From NCBI GenBank assembly GCA_017354895.1, contig CP071496.1, positions 3,100,001 through 3,164,000 on the forward strand: a stretch of 64,000 bases of DNA, in the 5' to 3' direction. The notes under the pieces were generated by a model. That model ran no database searches, had not been told where the DNA came from, and saw only the letters and a program-made list of their open reading frames with translations. This DNA comes from Podospora comata (Eukaryota > Ascomycota > Sordariomycetes > Sordariales > Podosporaceae). Below, one piece after another: positions 20,370-31,210 of the stretch. Both the position numbers and the translations under genes were made by a program. The number at the start of each line of letters is the position of its first letter. Position 1 is the stretch's first letter.

Positions 20370-21837
20370 ATGACGCTCAATCTATGGGAGATGCGCCGAA
20401 ACGGCGAGCCTATCCCGCCAAAGCACATCATACTTCAACATCTACGCGAAGGTATTGAACGCGAGAATCGACGCAGGCTAATGATGCACATGGTTGGCCA
20501 CGTTTGTGGCATCACTTTACCCAAATCCGACCTGAGGCATGGACACCAGTGGGTTTGGGACTCCCCCGACATTACGTAGCCTCTCCCAGCAACCCATATC
20601 AGGGAATGCTTCAACAAAACAGTGCCAATATTCCTTTTCGACGGCCAAGAAAAGCGCCGTTGGGAAAATCGCTTGGTCCTTCGGGACTTAGTATTCAATT
20701 ACATCTATTCCCAATGGCGCCATCCTTACCGCAGCGAAACTGACTGGGGCCAGTTCCCCGTGATGATCTTCGAAAGCGAGGAGCCAGATCCGGAGCCGCA
20801 GGACGCTGTCGATTGTTCCATCGCTCTCAACAACATCCTTTTTAATCGCCTCCAGTCTGTGCCGGAACGAGCCCGGACCTTCGCGGTGGAAAAGGCCGCC
20901 ATGGAAATCAACCTTGAACATGACAACAGTGAAGAATACCATAGATTACTATACGCATACAACGAGCTGGCTCTCGAACTGGATCTGGAAGAGGGACTTT
21001 CCTCGGCCTACCTCCAGGAGGATGTCGACCGCTACATCCCTCACCCCCTCTTCGGCGCTCTCTCTCTCGTCATTCGAAGAAAAGACCTTGGCTCAAGAGG
21101 TCTCGCCGCCTGCCCCGCCGCCAACATCCCAGTCTGGATTGTGCGCGCAGGGGAAGAAGGAGAAGCCAACCTAAGCACACCCATCCTCTTTGACAGCCTG
21201 ATCAAGGAAGAAGCAACCCAAGTACAAGAAGCAAACCTCTGCACCATCGGCAAGCACGCCATCCGCACAACACTTTCCCGAGCCCTGAAGTTTATCTTCT
21301 CGCTCTCCGCCCGCGAAAACGCCGCCTTTGGCCAACAGCCAGACCCCTACCTCGCCACTCAACACCCTCCCCGTCTTCCCGACTGGCGAAACGAATACCT
21401 CACCCTCGCTCAAGACCTCAAGCGAGAACTAGGCGGTTACGACGGCTTTTCCCCCGCTGACCTCCCCCCAGGCCCGAGCTCAACCTGGGTGGAGAACATA
21501 ACGCCAGACAAGCTCGCGGCTCACTGGTTCGCAAAAGAACAAAAGTACATCCGAGACCGCGAGGAGAAGCTGCGCAAGTCGTTGGTTGAGTTGATGGAGG
21601 AAAAAGCCTCCGGGGTGGTGGAAAGGAGATGGAACAAAATCAACCTAGAGGATCTGGAGGAAGTTTGTAAGGTTGGCTATGAGTCTCGTTGTCGGTGTTT
21701 CGTATACATAGACACAGACTTCATCTCAATTATCCAACCTCTTCACCATCACCAAAGACATGAAGGATGGCCCTGGACACTGGGCATTGATAGGAGGATA
21801 TTTATGGGGCATGATCAGTGGGGCTCTGGGTGGTTAA
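20370..21837 (+). CDS. Hypothetical protein, three exons
   Basis: Not recognised. The best hand-built model is exon 20370-20548, intron 20549-20602 (GTGGGT...ATATCAG, 54 nt), exon 20603-21662, intron 21663-21717 (GTTTGT...CACAG, 55 nt), exon 21718-21837. Total 1359 nt, 452 residues. Both introns keep the frame and remove in-frame problems: the first skips a TAG, the second leaves a frame that otherwise stays open far into antisense NPC1. The start MTLNLWEMRRNGEPIPPKH is highly charged; the body is acidic and helical with many Leu, Glu and Arg; the end is hydrophobic and Gly-rich (GHWALIGGYLWGMISGALGG), possibly a membrane-associated tail. An alternative acceptor 6 nt upstream (TAG at 21711) would add two residues. 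It is convergent with NPC1 at 312 nt. Confidence 0.65.
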
Positions 21838-22148
21838 ATAAAGTCTCCGAGGGAGCATCTAGAACTGAAGAAAATCAAGGCCGTCTAAGTCGATCTTTAA
21901 AACACTTAAAAACTGTACAACAGCATATTTACTATGTTTACAATTCTGTCAACATACACCTCTCATGTTTCAAAAGCCATCCCTTAAAAAGCCTCTGCAC
22001 CCCCCAAACCCTCCAAAAACCACCCCAACATCCCTCAAACATATATTCCAACGCTCTAGAAAGACATAAACATGTTTCTACACCGCCACCATGCATTTAT
22101 TACCCTCCACCCTTCCTCTCCCCATGTTCCTTGAAAATTCCTCTCCTC

Positions 22149-25100
22149 TCAAGCATCAGCATCCGAATCCGACTCCTCATCCGGCATCAAAGCCCTATAC
22201 CTCCGACTAGTCAAATCAGCCTCCAACCCCCCCTCACTCTCTGGATCAACCCACCCCTCCCCCCCACCCAAGCTCAACGCCACCGGCAAGAAAACCAGCG
22301 CATGGCTCGCCGCAAAAACAACCAGCGCAACCCAGACCCTAAAGTAATAAATCTCAAAAATCTTGCTCCTCGTAAAAGCCAGCACCGTCACCCCCAAAAT
22401 CTTGGTCACCGTGATCCCCGAAAAGACACTCCCCCCCACGTTCGCCAGCGCCGTCCACGCCCGCGCATCCCGACCACGGAACCTGTTCTTGGCACGCTCC
22501 ATGTATCTTCGGGAGGGGAACATGAACGCCCTTGCGATGTGGGCGCAAAACTCAACGGCTATGCCGACGCAGATGATGAGATTGACGAGGGAGACTGCAT
22601 TGAGGGACACGCCCATTACGGCCATGGCGCCGATGATGTCGACAATGGCCATGATGACTGTCAGGGTTACCACCGCGGCAGTGAGGACGGAGCCGAGGAG
22701 GATGCTGGAGACGATGAAAACGATGCCGACGGCGGAACCGAGCAGGGCAGTGGTGAGACCGACGATGCTGGCGTATTGGTCAAAGAAGATGTAAAAGAGA
22801 CTATAAGGGAAGACATCGAGGCCCGTGCTCTTGCTGATGTCGGAGGCGATGCGGCGGGCAGAGGCCATGGCTTTGATGAAGTCTTCTTGGCTGCGGAGGG
22901 GGCGATGGCTGGTGCGGAAGTGACTGGCTGGGATGGTGTTGCGTGCCGAGTCAACCACCACGGCCGATCCGTAGGAAGCTTGTCCACCGAGAGGGCAGTC
23001 TTCGTCGGTGGGCGCGCTGAGAAATCTCTTGAGATAATAAGTAAACTCCTCGCCCTCGGGCATGCCAGAGAGGGTGATGTTCCAGGCAGGGTTGCGCTTG
23101 GCAAAGCAGGGCTTCCGGCGGTCGACACAGCAAGCTTCATTGTCAGGGTTCAACCACTGGAAGAAGTCGTCAATCCAGCTGGCAGTGGGAGTAGAGACAT
23201 AGGAGACCTCGGCGCGCTTCCGCTCTTGCTCAAGGATGTTGGTCAAGGACAGTTGCTCGCAAGTCGTGTAGCGAGCACAAATCTTCTGCTGCTCAGACCG
23301 CTTGGTGCCGTTGAACTCTCGAGTGACAAAGTAAACAGGAGGCCCAGCTTCCATGTAGGCATAGAGATCATTGAAGTATGGGATAAGATACGAGTCATCG
23401 GGGATTGCCACACGCTGGTCTAGCCCAAGCTCAACTTCGGGGAGCAGGGCAACACCGGCAGCGAATATGCCAAGAAAGATGGCAACGACGGCGGCCTTGG
23501 TCTTTTTACCCAACAGCCTTGGTGCATAGGTCTTCCTGATAAACTGCTGCAGGAAGCTTTCTGGCGGCGACTCGTAATATCTGGCTCCAGGACTCCCATT
23601 GTTGCCGCTCAGATGAATTCGAGCAGACTTGACTTGAATGCACGGGAAGCAATCGGCACGAGAATCTTCAGCCCGGATCTGGTTGAGCGTCAGAACCGAA
23701 ATAAACATGGTGACTTGGAGGATGGCGTTGATGAAAACGGCGCCGGCAGCGTAAATGGCAAAGTTCCGAACGGCAGGCATGCCAACGAAGGCGCCCAAAG
23801 CGAAGCAGATGGTCTCGGTGATGGCAGAAAAGAGAATCGAGGGGCCCATCCGCCCAAGTGCCCGCGACACCCGCTGCTCGACCATGTCGTCTGGGTGGCT
23901 CAAGTTCACGCGCTCAAATTCGTGAACGATCAGAAAGATGTTGTCGACACCAACGGCGAGCACAATGAAGGGGATGACATCGACAATAATCAGTGTGGCC
24001 TTGAGCCCTGCCCAGGAAAAGAGACCAATGGACGCAGTGATGGACATCAGGACGATGAGGATACCGACCACACCGAGAGTGAACTTGGACTCCACCAATG
24101 CCAACGAGGGGTTATTGATGAACTCCCTAAAGGATAAGGTTGTCGAGCCGAGGGCAATGGACGCATAGAGGAACATAGCAATGTAGCTGATGACAATGAT
24201 CTTGGCGTCGGTGTTGGTAGACTTGTTGAGCTCCTGTTCCAGGCTGATCTCAGTAGAGAAAGAGAGGCGAAGGCCACGCTCCTTGGCCTCCTCTTGAAGT
24301 AACAAAAGACGCTGTTTGAGTGCCTCTTCCCAGTCCATGGCGAGCTCGGCGTCAAAAGATCCTTCGGCGTGATTGTTGAGCACCCATGTGACCGTCATGG
24401 CAGTCGCCTCTGTCGGGTCCTCGGAGCCCTTTGGGTAACCGCCCAAAATCATGGAAGGCTCGAGAGGCTGGCCATACTCGGGGCGGCATTCGACAGGCGA
24501 CTGAGCACACTGCCGCAGAGTCTTTTTCCAGCCGTCTGGACTGACCTGACCCGGATCGTTCTGGAAGTATGCAGCCACAGACTGAACCACACAAGCGCTG
24601 CCAGTAGGCTTGAGGCACAGGTTCTGGAAAGAGCTGTCAAACTGCGGTCCCTTGAGCTTCCTGACGCTCTCCTCTACCTCCATCCACCAGAGCAGCGTCT
24701 CGTAACTGAGAACTGGGCCAGGTCCTTCGGGGTTGGTGTCGTTGACGAGAAAGACCTTCTCAGCCCGGTAAAAAGGCCCGAACTGAGTGTCGAAGAAGGC
24801 CTTCTCCTGAGCTGCAGCAGAAGTTGGGCTCACCCATAGACGAGCTGGGTCTTGTTCAATATCGAACTTTAACCAACCAGCACTGAGAATCATGACGACA
24901 ATAACACTGGTGAGGATGGTAATCGCCGGGAACCTAGCCGCGGCGTGTCCTAGTCTGCTGAAGGCGGCATCGCACCAGGTGTTGATGATGTATGTCTTTT
25001 GCGGGCGATCGAGCATGGCGGGGTTTTGGGTCAAATCTCCTTCATCCTCATCATCACTCGGCGCAGCATCTGTCAATAACCTAAGCCTTTCGCTCCTGCG

Positions 25101-25985
25101 CTTAGCATGCTTTCTCCAAGCAACATTTCCAACCACCAGAACAGCTGCCAAGAAGAGCAGAGCGGTGTAGGTAAAGATAGACGCAAACGACAAGCATGGC
25201 AGAGCACCAACGTAGCATGATCCCGCCTCTTCGACATCTGAAAGCTCGGGGCAAACCGCAGGGCAATCGATACAGGCGCAGCGGAAGTTTGGGTCCTCAT
25301 CATTGCACTTTTTCGGTACCATCGGCCGTGGCTTCATATCACGTTCAGGATAGTCGACTGGGAAGTTGATCTGGAATGGCGAACCGCCCAGTCTCTCTTG
25401 TCCAAGGAACTTGAGCAGTTGTGTGTAGTTTTTGGCACCGCCTCCAATCAAGTCCATCGCCCTCGAGTTTGTTGGACCGAACTTGACATCCTTGCAACTT
25501 TCGTAGAAACCTGTCCCGTACTCCTTGGATATTAACTGATCCAGTTCTGTCACCAGCGTCTTTCCTCCCTTTTCCATTGTTTTCGTCACATTGATGAACA
25601 ACGACTGGTCGGGGGAGCAGGTAAAGGTGCAGAACATGTTGAAGAAGTTGTCCTTGCATGCCGGGCACGACGAAATGATCTGGTTGGCGGTCTGGAGGTT
25701 TGACTTGAGAGCGTCGACCTGCTCGGCATCGCAACATACTGGGCCCTTGCTCCATTTTGGACCGCAAAAGTCTACCAGCTGTTTGCGCAGCTTATCGTCA
25801 GGCTGCTCGGCAAGGCCGTTGTCAAGGCAAGGTAGTTGAGAGCCAAAGAAGCTCTTGGAACCACAATGTCCGCGAATTGCGCAGCGACCGGCTTCGTGTT
25901 TCGGGGTGTAGCCAGCGTCGACGGCCATGCTGAGTGCGGTGAGTAAGAGTCCGCCCGATGCGAACAGCTGCGATAGCTTCGTCAT
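22149..25985 (-). CDS. NCR1: Niemann-Pick C1-type sterol transporter
   Basis: 1278-residue vacuolar/lysosomal membrane protein that takes sterol from the lumen into the limiting membrane. Single exon; the first ATG gives a signal peptide (MTKLSQLFASGGLLLTALSM). The luminal N-terminal domain follows with the NPC1 cysteine pattern (CAIRGHC, VCCDAEQVD, SCPACKDNFFNMFCTFTCSP). Then come the first membrane helix, a luminal domain and the five-helix sterol-sensing domain around GVVGILIVLMSITASIGLFS to VGVDNIFLIVHEFERV. A third luminal Cys-rich domain and a second RND-type helix bundle (VNLIICVGIAVEFCAHIARA) complete it. The C terminus is acidic (DEESDSDADA) and lacks the animal dileucine signal. Length and order match fungal NCR1. 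Long antisense frames within it are shadows. Confidence 0.97.
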   Translation of the reverse strand: MTKLSQLFASGGLLLTALSMAVDAGYTPKHEAGRCAIRGHCGSKSFFGSQLPCLDNGLAEQPDDKLRKQLVDFCGPKWSKGPVCCDAEQVDALKSNLQTANQIISSCPACKDNFFNMFCTFTCSPDQSLFINVTKTMEKGGKTLVTELDQLISKEYGTGFYESCKDVKFGPTNSRAMDLIGGGAKNYTQLLKFLGQERLGGSPFQINFPVDYPERDMKPRPMVPKKCNDEDPNFRCACIDCPAVCPELSDVEEAGSCYVGALPCLSFASIFTYTALLFLAAVLVVGNVAWRKHAKRRSERLRLLTDAAPSDDEDEGDLTQNPAMLDRPQKTYIINTWCDAAFSRLGHAAARFPAITILTSVIVVMILSAGWLKFDIEQDPARLWVSPTSAAAQEKAFFDTQFGPFYRAEKVFLVNDTNPEGPGPVLSYETLLWWMEVEESVRKLKGPQFDSSFQNLCLKPTGSACVVQSVAAYFQNDPGQVSPDGWKKTLRQCAQSPVECRPEYGQPLEPSMILGGYPKGSEDPTEATAMTVTWVLNNHAEGSFDAELAMDWEEALKQRLLLLQEEAKERGLRLSFSTEISLEQELNKSTNTDAKIIVISYIAMFLYASIALGSTTLSFREFINNPSLALVESKFTLGVVGILIVLMSITASIGLFSWAGLKATLIIVDVIPFIVLAVGVDNIFLIVHEFERVNLSHPDDMVEQRVSRALGRMGPSILFSAITETICFALGAFVGMPAVRNFAIYAAGAVFINAILQVTMFISVLTLNQIRAEDSRADCFPCIQVKSARIHLSGNNGSPGARYYESPPESFLQQFIRKTYAPRLLGKKTKAAVVAIFLGIFAAGVALLPEVELGLDQRVAIPDDSYLIPYFNDLYAYMEAGPPVYFVTREFNGTKRSEQQKICARYTTCEQLSLTNILEQERKRAEVSYVSTPTASWIDDFFQWLNPDNEACCVDRRKPCFAKRNPAWNITLSGMPEGEEFTYYLKRFLSAPTDEDCPLGGQASYGSAVVVDSARNTIPASHFRTSHRPLRSQEDFIKAMASARRIASDISKSTGLDVFPYSLFYIFFDQYASIVGLTTALLGSAVGIVFIVSSILLGSVLTAAVVTLTVIMAIVDIIGAMAVMGVSLNAVSLVNLIICVGIAVEFCAHIARAFMFPSRRYMERAKNRFRGRDARAWTALANVGGSVFSGITVTKILGVTVLAFTRSKIFEIYYFRVWVALVVFAASHALVFLPVALSLGGGEGWVDPESEGGLEADLTSRRYRALMPDEESDSDADA

Positions 25986-26895
25986 CGTGCGCGATAAGGC
26001 CGCTCGGCGGCGGGCTGACAGAGGGGCTGATAGAGCCGTCAACAAACGGTGGAGATATCGAGATTTCGTGCTCTGTATTGCAAAGTATCACAAATCCCAA
26101 AAGCAGTCGTGAAACTGCTCAGGGAAAAGCGAGCGGTGATGATGAAGAATCGGGTGTTGTGTTGAATAATGGGGGAGTTGGGGATGGCCGAGAGGAAGGA
26201 GTGGCGGATGCAGCTGGTGCCTCGCTGCGTTGGCATCCAATGCCGTCATGCGTCGCAGAATGGCCGACGCCGGTTGGCTGCGCTGTTCTGGGGAAGCCAC
26301 CAAACCGTATTGGGAAGTCTGTGCCTGAGGATCGATCCGTGATGGGGTGGTTGGAGCGATGCCAAGACGGCTTGTCTGCAGTCAGTCATCTGTTACTCTG
26401 TAATTAGTAGACATTCATCTATATCAGTTTGACGATATACAAGAACCATCTATCTGGTGTTTGTACTGTCGACAACCTTGAGCTATCTTTGTGTGATTAT
26501 AAACGCATTTTTCCGGGCTGTGGTAAAGGAGCACAAAGTGAAAATGTCTGCTAGCCCATGCTTGTGACCTGGAACTAACCTACCATCATGGCCTCATGGA
26601 GGGTTTCGTCTGCAGTCGTTGGGCCATCTGCCCGACCAAATGGTCGGTTCGCACACTGCATTTCAAACGTTGATTATGGTGTCTCTAATTACATGACGCC
26701 CATGCCATCAAAACTCTGTCCAGAATACCAACATTGTCAGCTCACTCCTCCAAAAAGTTCCCTCGCTATACTACCCAGACAATGCCCGTTCATCTCATCA
26801 TGACCGTATATCCCAACAAACGCCGCTCCCATATTATCAACCAGACAAACCAGTATGCACACATATCCCGACAGAGCGCCGTAACAATCCAACAA
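25986..26895. other. Region upstream of NPC1 and downstream of the CUE/SMR gene
   Basis: Just over 900 nt, with both neighbouring genes on the minus strand. It should contain the NPC1 promoter on its left and the CUE/SMR 3' UTR on its right. No gene, RNA or specific regulatory site recognised. Confidence 0.5.
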
Positions 26896-28265
26896 TCATA
26901 CCCTTCCCCTAATATGGAATGAGCCTGTCAAGGTCTCAACCCTCCATCCGTCATTCTTCAGCATGGCTCCAACAGCCTGGCGCAAGCGTGAAACCCCGCC
27001 GGCAGAGTGCCTCCCAAGACCAGTGACCACAGTAAAGCCCGGATCTCTTGCTTCTGCTGCCCGGTTTTCTCCGAGATTGTTCCACCACCTCCAGACATGC
27101 TCCCTCGCGATGCGAACACCGTCCAGAACGTGAACCCCGTGAAGATCAACCATGATGGCTGTGCTTTGCTGTCGAGCACGTTCATCTGCGTATTCCGAAG
27201 CTTGTCTGAACGCTACACTGGCCTGTTCCCGCGCTCGTTCCACATACACCACCGCGCCTTGCCTTGCAAGAGGTCCTTGGCGTCGAAGCGAGGCTGCTGA
27301 ATGCAGGTGAGAGGTTCCGAAGTCCAATTGAGGTGTAGGTGATAGAATTGCCGCAGTCTTCTTCGATGCTGGTGATGAGCTGGTATTGATGGCCGGTAAT
27401 GAATATGGTTGTATGCGCTTTGGTGTTGCCCGGCCTGAGGATGGCTGAATGAAGTCTCTTGCGCCGTGAAGCTCTTCGCCGTCGGTTGCTACCGATGTTG
27501 CTTTGTAGTTTACTGCCAACACATTCTTCTTTGGTAATCCTTTCCGACGTTTGCCTTTTCCTTTGGGAGGGTACTGTACATTGTCGCCCACAAAGAATGC
27601 ATCGATGCCTTTCGTGATATCGCCCGAGTCCTCGAGAAACTGTCGATTGAGCAAATCGTCAAATGTACGGTTCAAGTCGCCACCATTCTCCCCGAGAATG
27701 CGCCTAAGAGTGTGCTCGGTAAACCGGTCAATGAAGATCCCTCGAAGCTCTGCGATCTTGTGGTCCTCGGTAAAAGTTGCCGGGTCGACAAGGATCTGGT
27801 TCTCAAGAGAGTCAGATGAAATGTCAGAAGGCGATGTGCCAGTGTAGTCACCGCCTGAACCATCTGAGATGCGATTGTCGCTTGTCGTTGTCGCATCGTC
27901 AAGACGAGGCTCATCCAGGTCCGGCACACTGAATCCGAGGCCTGATGGATCAAATCCGGTGGCCGCTTCCGCGGTTGCGCTCTCCGCCAGTCCTCTCAGG
28001 ACTCTCGTGATCTCATCATAGTCTTTCTCAATGTCATAGTCCTGAGTCAGAAGGATAATCAGGGATTCTTCCAACACTGAACCAAAGTCATCCTAATAAC
28101 AAACAGAAGGGTAAGTCTTTTGCATTTATATTTACACCGGTGAGTTGTGTCTCGGTGAGACATGGCATTGGAGAGGCGGAATGAAGAAGCACTTACAATC
28201 AGCTGTTTGCGGTTCCGCTCGGCGCATGTTTGTGTGCCCGCGTCGAGCGGGCCATTTCCCCCCAT
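26896..28265 (-). CDS. CUE2: CUE and SMR domain protein (Cue2-like)
   Basis: Likely ribosome-associated endonuclease of no-go mRNA decay, by analogy with yeast Cue2. Two exons: 28197-28265 (MGGNGPLDAGTQTCAERNRK...) and 26896-28092, separated by a 104-nt intron with GTAAGT donor and TTATTAG acceptor; the joined frame gives 421 residues. A CUE-like ubiquitin-binding segment lies near residues 130-170 (LRGIFIDRFTEHTLRRIL ... DDLLN). A basic linker follows (PPKGKGKRRKGLPKK). The C-terminal SMR domain has the DLHG motif (IMVDLHGVHVLDGV) and the second signature TGLGRHSAGG, ending close to the C terminus. Length is similar to yeast Cue2. Without the short first exon the frame has no ATG at its beginning, which supports the splice. 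Catalytic role is inferred from family. Confidence 0.88.
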
Positions 28266-29379
28266 CACGGAACAATGTGTCTAGGTTCAAATAAGAAACA
28301 AAATAAGCTTTACACTTCAACCGCTATATAGCGCTGCCCGTTGCCAAAAAAAACAACAACATGTTGCAGTGGAACGGAGCTGTGATTGAGGGCTGTGGGG
28401 TTTGTGGATGTTGTTGACGACAAACGGAATTCTTATCTTATCAGTTCCAGCCCAACCCTGTGTAACAGCGCACAGACCAGGGTTGATGAGCATCTATGAT
28501 GAAGAAGAGAAGCTTTTTATGAGCAATGTATTAATATGATATCATGTAGACAATTGAACTGGTCAAAATAGCTTCTTAATGATGGAGCTAAACTGGACCT
28601 GTTTTTTTCTCTGCCATTAGAGATTTTGGGACCGCCTTGTGTCTGCCGGACGCAACGCTGTGTGACGGACTGGAGCATGTCCAACAGCGCGCCATCCCCA
28701 CAGTCCAACGGCTGCTTCTCCAACCTGAACGTCAGGTAGACCAATGCTGCTGGAGAACAAAGAGGTCATCTTCGTGGCTCCCTTTCTGATACCTTCTGGC
28801 TGCCACCTTCCCTTTATTCAGCCCTGAAGATATGAATCACATGACCCGCCATGCGCCAAGTCAGAACCGAAGGCCATGGGACGAACCGCTGGGACGATCT
28901 ATCTGTGGCGTCACTGTGCAGCAGTCCAGTTTTAACATCACAACGTCCACAAATACCGTTGTCCAAGCGACTTGAATAAACAGAGAGGTTCATACCTCGC
29001 TCTCAGCAACAAGTTTCTCTGGACACATCGCGTCTTTACAGCATGAACATTTGCCATCTGCCACCACATATCCAAGAGACGAAAAAACTAATGACATGAA
29101 ATTATGAGCTGTCATCGGCCGACTCGTGGTCGCTGAAGATCGGACGCCCCACGCCGCCCGATAACCCGACAGGGGTAACAGGCACGCTGTTCCTGTTCCA
29201 GCTTGACACCACCTCCCTCGGCACCCATTCCAGGTTCTCAACCACGCGTTTCCGGAAATTCGCCGGACGAGGACACGAGAGGAAAACTTGTAAATAGCTG
29301 CTTATCCCCGCCTGGACTTTGTTTGCACCTTTGCCACGGCATCTTTTAGGACAAGTTCTATGCCAAGACATACAAAGTG
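28266..29379. promoter_or_regulatory. Divergent promoter region, CUE/SMR gene / amidase
   Basis: 1.1 kb between divergent start codons. Short minus-strand frames at 28990-29371 overlap one another and show no domain. No specific factor site recognised. Confidence 0.45.
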
Positions 29380-31210
29380 ATGGCCCAACGTCAACGATTC
29401 CTCAACTATCCGGAGCCCTTGAAGGGGTGAGTAAGCCATATCACTCTTGACAGTTCAGGCAAACTGACCACATTACGACAGTCCCGATGTACCATCCGAA
29501 AATGAAAGAGGCAGCAACCCAGCCATCAGCGGGGTATTTCTTATGATAGCTGCAAATCTGTGAGTGTTGCGGGCCCAGTTGATAATCTTTGGACGCCTTG
29601 CTGATACAGAACGCAGTATGGAATGGTTCCGGTTTCTGAGAGAACTGATATGGAACAACACCGGATTCGGCTCACTGAGAAAGATTATCCCATACATTGA
29701 GGAGTATGAGCCATGGTTCGAACCACAGATTGTACCATTACCAGAAGAAGTCGACAAGGAGCCACTACAGAACGAGCCAGCAGAAGAAGACACCAAACCC
29801 GATGCTGCCGTATTCTATCCGGAAGCAAAGTACTACTCCGTTGATGACTACCGCAAGTTGTATCTCTCCGGCGCCATCACCCCTCTCGATGTGGCCGAGG
29901 CTCTGCTGCCACTAATCCGCCGAGACATTCAAAACGCCTCGGAACACTCCATCGCCTTTTTCCAAGTCCGAACCGAACGGGTTCTCGCCTCAGCCCGGGA
30001 ATCGACTCTTCGCTACCAAGAAGGCCGGTCTCTCGGGCCCCTCGACGGTGTTCCCACAGCCGTAAAGGACGAGTACGACATGGAAGGCTACTCCACCACC
30101 CTCGGCTCCCCGAATGTCTACGCCGATTCTTCCACCAACAAGACCACCTCCTGGTGTGTCCAGCAAATCGAAGCTGCTGGTGCTCTGATTCTCGGCAAAC
30201 TCTCCATGCACGAATTCGGCCTCGACACCACAGGCAACAACCCCCATTACGGCACTCCACGAAATCCCCACAACTCCAATTACTACACCGGCGGCTCCTC
30301 CTCCGGCACAGCCTACGCCGTCGCCGCAGGTCTCATCCCCATCGGTCTCGGCTCCGACGGCGGAGGCTCCATCCGCATCCCGTCCTCCCTCTGTGGTGTC
30401 TACGGCCTCAAACCCACCCACGGCCGTCTTTCCTTCCGCCCCGGCCCCAACCACTGCGTCACCTGTGCTTGTCTCGGCCCCATCGCAGCGGATATGTCCT
30501 CCCTCGCCGCTTTGTTTTCCGTCATTTCAACACCGCATTCATCCTCCCCTTTCCCACCTCTGCCCTCTCCGTTGAAAATCCAACTCCCGACGCCTGATGA
30601 CGCAAAAGTGTTGGGAATCCCTCAGGCGTGGATATCCCAAGCCACACCCGCGATCCAAACCCTAGTCAACACCCTCATCCGCACTTTGGTGTCCAAACAC
30701 GGGTACACCACTGTTCCCGTCACCATCCCATTTTTACAAGAAGGGCAAATCGCACACGCCATGACCGTCCTAACAGACGCGGCTACTTTGTTACCGGAGT
30801 ATAAAAACCTCACCTACGCCAATAGGATCCTCTTGGCGCTTGGGCGAACAACCCCGGCAACGGATTACATGCTCGCGCAAAAACTCCGAAGGTTGCTGAT
30901 GCAGCATTTGGCGTGGTTGTGGGAACAGCACCCGGGTATGATTATTGTCACTCCGACGACGGCGTGTGAGGGGTGGGAGATTAGGGGTGGGACGGGGGAG
31001 TTGAGGTATGGGTTGAATGATGGGGATAGGACGATGCAGAGTATGGAGTTTGTGTGGTTGGGGAATTTTTGTGGGTTGCCGAGCTTGAGCTGTCCGGTTG
31101 GGTTTGTGCAAGGGAAGGGGGAGGTACCGGTGGGGGTTATGGCTACGGGGGAGTGGTGTTCGGAGAGGGAGTTGATGGGGTTTGGGGGGGTGGTGGAGGG
31201 GGGGTGGTGA
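29380..31210 (+). CDS. Amidase-signature hydrolase
   Basis: 572-residue protein from three exons: 29380-29426, 29482-29559 and 29617-31210. Introns are 55 nt (GTGAGT...CGACAG) and 57 nt (GTGAGT...CGCAG); the sum of exons is a multiple of three and joins ...IAANL to MEWFRFLREL. The amidase-signature triad is intact: Lys192 in AVKDEYD, cis-Ser269 in GGSSSG, and nucleophile Ser293 in GSDGGGSIRIP. The 77- and 24-residue spacings match the family. Such enzymes cleave carboxamides (acetamidase, fatty-acid amide hydrolase, indole-acetamide hydrolase types); substrate cannot be told from sequence. The glycine-for-isoleucine change in the nucleophile loop (usually GTDIGGSIR) is a mild oddity. Base use changes along the gene, C-rich in the centre and G-rich at the 3' end. 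No neighbour suggests a pathway. Confidence 0.92.

Noticed and set aside
21838-23423. Continuation of a 933-codon plus-strand frame over the NPC1 gene
   Set aside because: It is antisense to NPC1 codons, has biased Arg/His/Pro or Asp/Gly runs, and the upstream gene is better ended by the 55-nt intron and TAA at 21835-21837.
23613-24137. Plus-strand frame of 174 codons inside NPC1
   Set aside because: Shadow of the sterol-sensing domain region of NPC1; composition mirrors the antisense codons.
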